In this document: piece by piece, positions 1-5,789 of the stretch
Layout: each line of letters starts with the position of its first letter
Position numbering within the stretch: the stretch's first letter is position 1
Source: C7867-002 sp964646515
GTDB taxonomy: Bacteria > Patescibacteriota > Minisyncoccia > Phycocordibacterales > PALSA-1337
DNA length: 7,908 nucleotides
Assembly (NCBI GenBank): GCA_964646515.1
Contig: CAZYES010000025.1
Location: 1 to 7,908, forward strand
Reading direction: 5' to 3'
Notes under the pieces: model-generated
Told to the model about the DNA's origin: nothing
The model's input: only the letters and a program-made list of their open reading frames with translations
Databases searched by the model: none
Translations under genes and position numbers: made by a program

Positions 1-15
1 AGGAAACCGTATTGA

Positions 16-918
16 CTATTTCAGGGGCACAAAGGATTCCACAACCCTAACAGCTTCCTGAATGCTTATAGCTTCTCCCAGCATGTGATAATTATCTGCA
101 CCGTTTACACAAGCACTTTTTATACCTTTCAGATTATTTGATACCTGTTGGGGATTTGGCAACCAACTACTCAATACATAATCCCTAGCCCCACCATTTC
201 CTTCTGAACCAGGGTGAAGAAGCTCGATTGTAAAAGTTCCGAACCGTGACGTTCCAGTAGCTTCTTCATCACCTCCAAGCAATGAACCAAGGCCGTCACA
301 AGCGTTTCCAACTGAATAACAAGATTTATTTGCATCACAGTATTCTACAGAATACTGATAGACATCACCCGCCACCTGTGTACCTATAGCAGACGTTACT
401 TCAAAACCAGCAGGTATATATGAAGGCAGTACAATTTTATCCTCGTGACCTTTAAAGACCAATAGCTTCGGATTATTTGTGTACGATGATGAGTGGAAAA
501 TCTTCGACCCATAAGCACCCACGAATATCGCACCAATAAACAGAATTACTATTGTTATAGTTAATCCTGCACCCCTCCCGATATACCAGTTAATTGTCAG
601 AAGTGCGGCAACTGTGATAAGTAAATTTACAAGAACTGTCAGTGTAACCATGATAATCGGTAATCCCGGAATCAGCGAAATCAACCACAAAATTGATGCA
701 ATAAAAACGAGTACGGACGTAGAAGTGGCTGAGGATTTTCTTTCCTTTACCTTCAGTAGACCTACAGCAACGTATAGAAGAATAATGGGAAAAATATTAG
801 CAATTATTAGTGTTACCACGTCTAAATCCTCTGATGAAATCGAAGCAATAACTCCTCTTATTATTAAAATGATCGATACTACTGCCGCAAACCACGCACT
901 TATGCAATATTGTTTCAT
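16..918 (-). CDS. Hypothetical membrane protein with five predicted TM helices and an extracytoplasmic four-Cys domain (300 aa)
   Basis: I do not recognise this protein as a named family. Hydrophobic segments lie at about residues 7-26, 34-55, 67-84, 86-110 and 117-138. They are followed by a soluble domain of about 160 residues, probably outside the membrane. That domain begins with LPSYIPAGFEV (164-174) and ends with ISIQEAVRVVESF. Both stretches recall the DUF4367-like domains found in some anti-sigma or sporulation-type membrane proteins; this is a weak resemblance from memory. Cysteines at 194, 200, 207 and 270 could form disulfides, which fits the DsbA/VKOR pair encoded further along. 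The ATG is 8 nt after the stop of the 113-aa gene upstream, so it is likely the last gene of a three-gene transcript. No Shine-Dalgarno precedes it. The reading frame is complete, ending in TAG. Confidence 0.8.
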   Translation of the reverse strand: MKQYCISAWFAAVVSIILIIRGVIASISSEDLDVVTLIIANIFPIILLYVAVGLLKVKERKSSATSTSVLVFIASILWLISLIPGLPIIMVTLTVLVNLLITVAALLTINWYIGRGAGLTITIVILFIGAIFVGAYGSKIFHSSSYTNNPKLLVFKGHEDKIVLPSYIPAGFEVTSAIGTQVAGDVYQYSVEYCDANKSCYSVGNACDGLGSLLGGDEEATGTSRFGTFTIELLHPGSEGNGGARDYVLSSWLPNPQQVSNNLKGIKSACVNGADNYHMLGEAISIQEAVRVVESFVPLK

Positions 919-926
919 GTTAAATT

Positions 927-1268
927 TTAATTATTGACGTGATAATTATATTTTTTGAGTAATTTTATAACTTCACTTTCGCTGAGACCACTTACACTTG
1001 TTTCACTGAAGTAAAGAGGTTGTGGCACATTCTTATCAGAATGTGTAATTTTAATACCACCAAACCACGTCCTACTTATTGATATGACTCGTGATTTTGG
1101 AAGACTTAACTGCCGTCCGGTAAACATAAACTGATCGACAAATTTTATTTCATTCTCCTCAATAACGGCTCTTGATGTGGCAAAAGCAGTCAACATAAAC
1201 CACGGGAAGGAATAAAAAAGTGCCCATAATAAATTCTTGCTACACACGCCTTGAAATTCATTCCTCAT
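927..1268 (-). CDS. Hypothetical single-pass membrane protein (113 aa), possibly with a PH-like fold
   Basis: A small protein with one hydrophobic segment at about residues 12-31 and a soluble C-terminal part rich in beta-prone sequence (35-90), ending in a short predicted helix (about 94-106). The pattern of a membrane anchor, a strand-rich stretch and an SLPKSRVISISR segment (55-66) is reminiscent of bacterial PH-like membrane proteins. That is an impression of fold only, and the function is unknown. Its ATG lies inside the last codons of the upstream 142-aa gene (11-nt overlap) and its stop is 8 nt before the next gene, so the three are probably co-translated. No Shine-Dalgarno is visible, which suggests reinitiation after the upstream gene. 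Confidence 0.72.
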   Translation of the reverse strand: MRNEFQGVCSKNLLWALFYSFPWFMLTAFATSRAVIEENEIKFVDQFMFTGRQLSLPKSRVISISRTWFGGIKITHSDKNVPQPLYFSETSVSGLSESEVIKLLKKYNYHVNN

Positions 1269-1686
1269 GATTTTTGAAATACTTAATTTTGAGATATCTA
1301 TTCAATGCGACATAAAGAACCGCCAACTGAAATACATATCCGACGATAAAAGATACGATCAATAGATAGTTTGATTTATCTATCGCAGATAACCCAAGAA
1401 AGGTTACCACTATCCCAACCAAAGACCAAGCTAAAAATATATTGAATGTCGATTTGAGCAATCTCTTTTTGTTCCCCAGTTCATATCTGCCTTCAATCCA
1501 CAAGACCATATACTTCACGACTAAATATAAAATGACCACGCCAAAAATATATGTGAGCAATAAAAACAAAAAACCATCTCCGCCCGATGGCAAAACGGCT
1601 TTCAAAAGACTGTCAAACTGATTTGATACAAGCGAAACAATCAATCCCCCGCCCAACCAAATATAAAAAAACAAAATTTCCTTCAC
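1258..1686 (-). CDS. Hypothetical four-TM membrane protein (142 aa), GTG start
   Basis: Almost entirely hydrophobic, with likely membrane helices at residues 4-21, 39-63, 80-100 and 107-131. A basic cytoplasmic-type loop (GNKKRLLKS, 71-79) separates helices 2 and 3, and the C-terminus is charged. No conserved motif is recognised. The start is GTG, preceded by AAAAAGG with a 6-nt spacer. Two upstream ATGs (within about 35 nt) are out of frame, so GTG is the best start. It is the first gene of the minus-strand trio 1686-16 and overlaps the next gene by 11 nt. A promoter candidate lies about 45 nt upstream. It could be a subunit or an accessory membrane partner of the two genes that follow, but there is no direct evidence. 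Confidence 0.7.
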   Translation of the reverse strand: MKEILFFYIWLGGGLIVSLVSNQFDSLLKAVLPSGGDGFLFLLLTYIFGVVILYLVVKYMVLWIEGRYELGNKKRLLKSTFNIFLAWSLVGIVVTFLGLSAIDKSNYLLIVSFIVGYVFQLAVLYVALNRYLKIKYFKNHEE

Positions 1687-1729
1687 TAATTACCTTTTTA
1701 ATATTTTCCATGTTATTCATCCCACTTAT

Positions 1730-1757
1730 ATTATCACAGCTCTCACTGACTTGTAAG
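1730..1757 (-). promoter_or_regulatory. Promoter candidate for the three-gene membrane cassette
   Basis: On the minus strand, CTTACA (1752-1757, 4 of 6 to the -35 consensus) is 16 nt from GATAAT (1730-1735, 5 of 6 to -10). A TG one base before the -10 box makes it an extended -10. The predicted start gives a leader of roughly 35-40 nt before the GTG at 1686. Confidence 0.5.
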
Positions 1758-1857
1758 GTAACGTAAAACGTAATATGCAAGGATTTTTTACAAATCCCCT
1801 GGTCGTTCTCGTGCCCTGTCTGCCCAAATGCTTACTTTATAGGGTACAGATCATTTG

Positions 1858-1931
1858 TGCGCCCAGCTGGATTCGAACCAGCGACCCTCTGCTTAAAAGG
1901 CAGGTGCTCTACCGGGCTGAGCTATGGGCGC
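1858..1931 (-). tRNA. tRNA-Lys (anticodon UUU), CCA not encoded
   Basis: The minus strand folds into a full cloverleaf of 74 nt. The acceptor stem GCGCCCA/TGGGCGC pairs perfectly. The D arm is GCTC/GAGC with GG in the loop. The anticodon loop CTTTTAA gives anticodon UUU (lysine). The T arm is GCTGG-TTCGAAT-CCAGC and the discriminator base is A. The anticodon stem CCTGC/GCAGA has four good pairs, with a C-A mismatch at 27-43. The bases after the discriminator are CAA, not CCA, so the end must be added by a CCA-adding enzyme. A weak promoter-like pair lies upstream (TTGCAC 1997-2002, 16 nt, TAATCT 1975-1980), but it may instead be read through from holA. Confidence 0.97.
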
Positions 1932-2040
1932 ATAAACAGTTGCCATCGAACCAAAAAAAGAACGTATGATTGACAGATTATCATAATTTTAGCTTTGTGC
2001 AATTACCTTTCACCATCTTGAAACCAACTCTTACAAAGAT

Positions 2041-2793
2041 TCATATACTCAAAAGCGTCCTCTCTATCTCCAATTCCATGTTCACCACTCCTCTGTGCCC
2101 ATCATGATACACGACGACGAGATTCTCTATGAGTTTCCTCAACTCGTCCATGGAATAATTCGAGGCATGCCTCTTTGATTTCGAAAAAACAAAGGGAGAA
2201 AGTCCCGCTTCACTGGCACTTTTGGCATTACGGGCAATAATCATAGATTTTATCTGCCAAAACAACGTACCAGCGATACTTTCGACTTCAATCCCCTTTT
2301 CAATCGCCTGCCTGTATATACCCCAAGCCTTCATAGAATCGCGCACACCAAAAGCATCCGCCAGAGCAAAGATATTGAAGTCTTTTTTGTCATAATTCAC
2401 GACCGATTTGTCATGATCAAATCTGTTTCTCATCGTCGCTTGTTCTGATATAACTACTTTTTCTGCAGACTTCGCAAAAGCTTTAGCCAATTCTACATTT
2501 AATCTTCCTTCAAGAACAATAAAAATGTTTGCCGAGTCATTCATAGTTGGAACAAGTTCAACGATTTTTTCTTTTGCCTCTACATTTTCCGTAACACGAT
2601 CCAAAAAAATAATATACTTGTTCGAAAACAGCCCCTGTCCACCAATATGCTCTTCGACTATCGATACGGACCAGTTGTCAGCATCAACCCTCACAAAAGA
2701 CGCATCCGGCCTTTTGTTACGCAAAGAATCGATGAGTAAACGAGCTCTATCGATTGATTTTTTTGTGTCTCCACCATGAAATACATAGAGCAT
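2041..2793 (-). CDS. holA: DNA polymerase III delta subunit (clamp-loader wrench)
   Basis: Delta opens the beta sliding clamp within the clamp-loader complex in the cytoplasm. The sequence has the expected order. An N-terminal MLYVFHGGD strand starts the degenerate AAA+-like domain, followed by GGQGLFSNKYIIFLD (residues 51-65), typical of the delta family. A second strand, ANIFIVLEG, follows at 89-97. The helical region holds FALADAFGVRDSMKAW (142-157). A C-terminal collar-like helical domain ends in VVVYHDGHRGVVNMELEIE (226-244), the usual delta C-terminus. At 250 aa it is shorter than the roughly 340 aa of E. coli delta, as in other reduced genomes. The ATG at 2793 fits the conserved N-terminus. 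It has its own promoter, with a predicted leaderless transcript. The assignment rests on motif recognition without an alignment. Confidence 0.85.
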   Translation of the reverse strand: MLYVFHGGDTKKSIDRARLLIDSLRNKRPDASFVRVDADNWSVSIVEEHIGGQGLFSNKYIIFLDRVTENVEAKEKIVELVPTMNDSANIFIVLEGRLNVELAKAFAKSAEKVVISEQATMRNRFDHDKSVVNYDKKDFNIFALADAFGVRDSMKAWGIYRQAIEKGIEVESIAGTLFWQIKSMIIARNAKSASEAGLSPFVFSKSKRHASNYSMDELRKLIENLVVVYHDGHRGVVNMELEIERTLLSI

Positions 2794-2828
2794 GGCCTAA
2801 GTATAGGGCATGACGACCAAAGTTTGAA
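2794..2828 (-). promoter_or_regulatory. holA promoter, predicted leaderless
   Basis: On the minus strand, TTCAAA (2823-2828, 4 of 6) is 17 nt from TATACT (2800-2805, 5 of 6). Only 6 nt (TAGGCC) separate the -10 box from the ATG, so transcription should begin at or next to the start codon. There is no room for a Shine-Dalgarno. Confidence 0.6.
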
Positions 2829-2835
2829 GCAATTG

Positions 2836-2897
2836 AATGGTGTTTGGTGGGAATGTTTGTAAACCTACGCACCATTGCTCCATCGAGCAAACATTCC
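2836..2897. repeat. Two interleaved inverted repeats around the methyltransferase stop codon
   Basis: GGAATGTTTG (2850-2859) and CAAACATTCC (2888-2897) are perfect 10-bp inverted copies with a 28-nt spacer. AATGGTG (2836-2842) and CACCATT (2870-2876) are 7-bp inverted copies interleaved with them. A small GCTC-CATC-GAGC hairpin (2877-2888) lies inside. On the minus-strand transcript these span the last codons and stop of the methyltransferase. No U-tract follows, so this is not a standard intrinsic terminator. It could be a transcript-end structure or chance. Confidence 0.4.
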
Positions 2898-3782
2898 ACA
2901 AGGCAAAAGCCTCGCTCCAGATATTTGATCCGCGGTCATGTTTTTTGGCACATAATCAATTGACGCCTCTTGGATAACCAATTCTCCTATCTCTATCTCT
3001 CCGCCAAATTTTTCCTGGAGTGATGACAAGATGTTCCCATAAGCCAAGGCCGAATAACCTGACGAATAACCATTGACTAGAAAGAAAAGTGGCCTATCTT
3101 TTAAAATCTTGAAGCAATCGTCGATCAATGGCAAAAAGTGTTCTTCGATCTTCCACAACTCCCCTTCTGGACCACGGCCAAAAGCTGGTGGATCCATAAC
3201 AATGCCATCATACTTTTTGTTACGCTTTATCTCACGCTTGACGAACGATCGCGCATCATCCAAGATCCAACGAATCGGCTTTTCTCGGAGTTTCAAAAGT
3301 TCAGCATTATCTCGCGCCCAAGTAATAGCCACTTTCGATCCATCGACATGCACAACTTTTGCCCCAGCTTGTGCCAGAGCCAACGTTGCGCCACCTGTGT
3401 ATCCAAACAAGTTGAGAACTTCGACATCGGCTTTACCAGTAACCACATCTCTCATCCACTGCCAATTTTTTACTTGCTCTGGGAAAATTCCCACATGTTT
3501 GAACGCTGTCGGCCTCACCCACATTTTGAGACCACCCAACTCGACCGCCCATCGGTTTTGCATACTTTTGCTTAGAGACCAATCTCCCTTGTTTTCACCA
3601 CGAGTAAAAAAACCGTCGGCCTTTTTCCAATCATCAACCGGTAGCCTCTTGTGCCACAAAGCTTGTGGATCTGGTCTAGACAAAATATATTCGCCAAAGC
3701 GCTCCAATTTTTCTCCATCACCAGAGTCCAGCAATGCGTAATCAATACTCGATTCAACTATTAAAATACTTGAGTTTTTCAT
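2865..3782 (-). CDS. Class I SAM-dependent methyltransferase, COG1092 (RlmI/RlmK-like) family (305 aa)
   Basis: A probable RNA methyltransferase in the cytoplasm. The N-terminal stretch DYALLDSGDGEKLERFGEYI (residues 14-33) is a family signature. Motif I is NLFGYTGG (124-131), the ribose-binding acidic residue is D147 in VHVDGS, and motif IV is DPPAFGRGP (187-195). The motif VI position reads LVNGYSSGYS and lacks the catalytic cysteine of m5C enzymes such as RlmI. The ~85-residue PUA domain of RlmI and the THUMP domain of RlmL are also absent. The target base is therefore not predictable; a non-m5C, RlmK-like chemistry is more likely. The ATG shares one base with the TAA of the upstream VKOR gene (TAATG), so translation is probably coupled to that gene. 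It is the third gene of the dsbA-VKOR operon, an unexpected partner for disulfide enzymes. Confidence 0.88.
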   Translation of the reverse strand: MKNSSILIVESSIDYALLDSGDGEKLERFGEYILSRPDPQALWHKRLPVDDWKKADGFFTRGENKGDWSLSKSMQNRWAVELGGLKMWVRPTAFKHVGIFPEQVKNWQWMRDVVTGKADVEVLNLFGYTGGATLALAQAGAKVVHVDGSKVAITWARDNAELLKLREKPIRWILDDARSFVKREIKRNKKYDGIVMDPPAFGRGPEGELWKIEEHFLPLIDDCFKILKDRPLFFLVNGYSSGYSALAYGNILSSLQEKFGGEIEIGELVIQEASIDYVPKNMTADQISGARLLPCGMFARWSNGA

Positions 3783-4240
3783 TAATTATTTTTACTGAAC
3801 AATTCCATGGCTACCACAAACAAGATCGTCGAGGTTATGAATGATCCCAAACAATAGACACAATAAGAATGCATCACAAAAACTTGGATATAAACAAACC
3901 ACATAGAAAACATAAAACCGATAGCTGTGAATAACAATGTCCATTTGAGAACCGCGCTATTTTTCGTATCTAAATAATAAAAAGCGCCAATCAGAATGAT
4001 CAGATAGTATATAGAGCCACCGAGCGACACCGGCAATCCCGCGATCGTAGAATAAGAACTCGTAAGCACTCGTTCACAGTCAGCAGTAACTGAACACGGC
4101 GGAATGCGACCCTGAAAATGTTCTACGGCCAAATATGTGGCGTCCATAAAACCAATAAGCGCAACAACCAACAAAAAAATAACTACGCTAGTTGGCACTA
4201 CCCTCAGTGGCTGTTTGAATAAGTGTTTTAAATTCATCAT
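3782..4240 (-). CDS. VKOR family (vitamin K epoxide reductase-like) disulfide-generating membrane oxidoreductase
   Basis: It reoxidises a DsbA-like partner and passes electrons to membrane quinone, replacing DsbB. Predicted membrane helices lie at about 17-38, 72-89, 96-118 and 127-147. The family cysteines are all present: a loop pair C49 and C55 (CSVTADC) and the quinone-proximal CVYC at 127-130, a spacing close to that of the cyanobacterial bacterial-type VKOR. Unlike that enzyme it has no fused thioredoxin domain; the partner is the separate DsbA gene immediately upstream. With the ATG at 4240 it overlaps that gene by 53 nt and has no Shine-Dalgarno. A GTG at 4198 (overlap 11 nt, N-terminus MPTSVVIF) is an alternative start that would leave the protein beginning at helix 1. 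The stop overlaps the next gene's ATG by one base. Confidence 0.9.
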   Translation of the reverse strand: MMNLKHLFKQPLRVVPTSVVIFLLVVALIGFMDATYLAVEHFQGRIPPCSVTADCERVLTSSYSTIAGLPVSLGGSIYYLIILIGAFYYLDTKNSAVLKWTLLFTAIGFMFSMWFVYIQVFVMHSYCVYCLGSFITSTILFVVAMELFSKNN

Positions 4241-4844
4241 AAGTGGAAGGGTTATCTATCACTTTACCGTTTACGAAAAAAGTAGGAGTTTGATTTATCC
4301 CTAGCTTTCTTCCTTCATCTTGCATATTGGCAATAACCGTCTTGACTGTTGCGCTGTCTATATCAAGCTTAAACTTGTCCTGGTCGAGGCCAATCTCGTC
4401 AGCATAGCCATAAAAGACCAAACGAGGATCAGCAAGCTCGGCCCATTCATCATGCTTTTCAAAAATCAAAGCAAACATCTCCCAAAATTTACCCTGGACA
4501 CCTGCTGCTTCAGAGGCTTGTGCCGCCAAAATAGCATTGGCATGTTGTGGTAAAGGAAAATGACGGTAAACCAAACGAACCGTCGTGGAGGCCTCAGACA
4601 TCAGGCGTTTGACAAGATAATAATAAGTCCTACAAGCAGGACATTGAAAATCACTATACTCAATCAGAGTCACTGGCATATCGGATGAGCCCAGAACGTG
4701 ATCAATAGCACTGATAGGTGCTGGAGAGCCGAGCTTTGTGCCATTAGGATTTGCAGACCTATTCATAGCCACAATCAGGCCCCAGACTATAAGGACGAGG
4801 ACAATTACGAAAGACGCCCAAAAAAATATTCGCTTTGTATTCAT
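4188..4844 (-). CDS. DsbA-like thioredoxin-fold thiol oxidase, membrane-anchored (218 aa)
   Basis: It introduces disulfides into exported proteins outside the cytoplasmic membrane. An uncleaved N-terminal anchor spans about residues 7-27. The thioredoxin fold follows: VTLIEYSDFQCPAC carries the active site C68-P-A-C71, an inserted helical domain occupies roughly 95-165, and the cis-proline loop is INQTPTFFVNG (P187). This is the Bdb/DsbA 'thioredoxin_4' type common in Gram-positives and CPR bacteria. It could have isomerase activity, but the VKOR gene next to it argues for oxidase. It is the first gene of an operon with VKOR and a methyltransferase. A perfect TATAAT lies 8 nt before the ATG and there is no Shine-Dalgarno, so the mRNA is probably nearly leaderless. 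Confidence 0.92.
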   Translation of the reverse strand: MNTKRIFFWASFVIVLVLIVWGLIVAMNRSANPNGTKLGSPAPISAIDHVLGSSDMPVTLIEYSDFQCPACRTYYYLVKRLMSEASTTVRLVYRHFPLPQHANAILAAQASEAAGVQGKFWEMFALIFEKHDEWAELADPRLVFYGYADEIGLDQDKFKLDIDSATVKTVIANMQDEGRKLGINQTPTFFVNGKVIDNPSTYDEFKTLIQTATEGSAN

Positions 4845-4882
4845 AGGAGCTGATTATAATTGGAAAACCACATGAAATGCAA
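4845..4882 (-). promoter_or_regulatory. dsbA-VKOR operon promoter, predicted leaderless
   Basis: On the minus strand a perfect TATAAT (4853-4858) has TTGCAT (4877-4882, 3 of 6) 18 nt upstream. Only CAGCTCCT separates the -10 box from the ATG at 4844, so the predicted transcript begins 0-3 nt before the start codon. The interval 4845-4901 holds nothing else; no terminator for the deacetylase gene is visible there. Confidence 0.62.
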
Positions 4883-4901
4883 GTCCTCGTACGCATGATT
4901 G

Positions 4902-5654
4902 CTACAACCCCTGTGTCAAAGAAACAATCTCATATCCTTTCGACTCAATATGATCAAAAATATCATCTAGAATGAGACCCGTAATATTATCACCGATGTG
5001 CATCAGATAAATATTGCCTGGGGCCAAACTGGACATAATACGACTCTTAACTTCATCTACAGTTATACCTTCCGACTCCATCCAATCATGGGCATCCACC
5101 GTCCAGTAAACACTCCTGTACCCAACTTTGGCGGCAACTGTCCTTACGTGCTGATCACGATCGCCGAAAGGTGGTCGAAAAAACGGTTTAGAGGAGATCC
5201 CAACTGTCGACCGAAGCAACATATCCATCTGCTCCAATTCCCCCACGATCTCACTGTCCGTAATGTTGGTTAGATGTGGGTGATTGTAAGTATGATTGAA
5301 CATTTCATGGCCAGCCTCAGCGATTTTCTTTACTAGATCAGAATTGGTTTCAATAAATTTTCCAGTTACAAAAAAAGTTCCTTTGACGCGGTGCTCAGCG
5401 AGGACCTTCAAGATGGCCTCGGCTGATTGGGTGCCACTGCCACCATCGAAAGTGAATATGACTTGACGCCTGCTAACATCGCCACGATCTATCTCCTCAC
5501 TGGAAATGACCGGCGTCGGCGAAAGTATGTTATTTTCCGACTGACGTATGGCCAAATACAATCCTGTTGCTATCAGGCCGATGACCAAGAAAAAAAAGAT
5601 AAATCGTCGCACAAATTTAATATTCACAATAAATAATTTTTTTCTTCGAGCCAT
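4902..5654 (-). CDS. Polysaccharide deacetylase (NodB homology domain, CE4 family), membrane-anchored
   Basis: Enzymes of this family remove acetyl groups from GlcNAc or MurNAc in wall glycans. A basic N-terminus (MARRKK) and a hydrophobic segment at about 17-36 anchor the catalytic domain outside. The NodB motifs appear in order: motif 1 TFDGG (68-72), motif 2 HTYNH (121-125), motif 3 RPPFG (160-164), motif 4 DAHDW (187-191) and motif 5 LMH (217-219). In motif 1 the second Asp, usually a metal ligand, is Gly (G71), while the putative catalytic base D70 and both metal histidines of motif 2 remain. TFDxG variants are known in some branches, so it may still be active. It stands alone with its own promoter, about 29 nt of leader and no clear Shine-Dalgarno. 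Confidence 0.93.
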   Translation of the reverse strand: MARRKKLFIVNIKFVRRFIFFFLVIGLIATGLYLAIRQSENNILSPTPVISSEEIDRGDVSRRQVIFTFDGGSGTQSAEAILKVLAEHRVKGTFFVTGKFIETNSDLVKKIAEAGHEMFNHTYNHPHLTNITDSEIVGELEQMDMLLRSTVGISSKPFFRPPFGDRDQHVRTVAAKVGYRSVYWTVDAHDWMESEGITVDEVKSRIMSSLAPGNIYLMHIGDNITGLILDDIFDHIESKGYEIVSLTQGL

Positions 5655-5690
5655 AATAAATGCTTACTTAGAATGGTAATCTATCGGTCA

Positions 5691-5720
5691 ATTATAACAC
5701 TCCCCTGACTTTTTATTGAA
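5691..5720 (-). promoter_or_regulatory. Promoter of the deacetylase gene (extended -10)
   Basis: On the minus strand, TTCAAT (5715-5720) is 18 nt from a perfect TATAAT (5691-5696). The -10 box is preceded by TGT, an extended -10 element that would compensate for the weak -35. It predicts a leader of about 29 nt before the ATG at 5654. Confidence 0.6.
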
Positions 5721-5734
5721 TGCGTAAACGGTCC

Positions 5735-5766
5735 AAAATAAAAAGGCGCCCCACGAAAGGGACGCC
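5735..5766 (-). terminator. Intrinsic terminator of the 467-aa membrane protein gene
   Basis: Read on the minus strand, GGCGTCCC-TTTCGT-GGGGCGCC forms an 8-position stem with one A-C mismatch and a 6-nt loop. It is followed at once by TTTTTATTTT. It lies 23 nt past the stop codon at 5790 and insulates the deacetylase promoter downstream. Confidence 0.88.
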
Positions 5767-5789
5767 ATGAACTCAAATTGTTAATACTG

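Noticed and set aside
614..937. Plus-strand 107-aa open frame
   Set aside because: It is antisense to the membrane-helix region of the 300-aa gene, has no supporting motif, and mirrors that gene's codons.
1781..1797. GGATTT-TTTAC-AAATCC hairpin between the membrane cassette and the tRNA
   Set aside because: The 6-bp stem is AT-rich and no T-run follows it in either direction, so I do not call it a terminator.
1858..1931. tRNA-Lys as an integration site with a duplicated 3' end
   Set aside because: No second copy of the tRNA 3' end and no integrase gene is present in the window.
1775..1969. Plus-strand 64-aa open frame containing a PSWIRTSDPLLKRQVLYRAELWAH stretch
   Set aside because: This is the antisense translation of the tRNA-Lys gene, a well-known spurious product; it is not a protein gene.
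1947..1985. Possible terminator after holA: TATGAT...ATCATA with a run of seven T further on (minus strand)
   Set aside because: The stem is only 6 weak pairs with a 9-nt loop, and the T-run is separated from it by several bases, so support is too thin.
3073..3741. Plus-strand 222-aa open frame opposite the methyltransferase
   Set aside because: The minus strand carries clear SAM-binding motifs and DPPAF; the plus-strand product is low in recognisable structure and is a shadow frame. The shorter 3138-3575 frame is rejected for the same reason.
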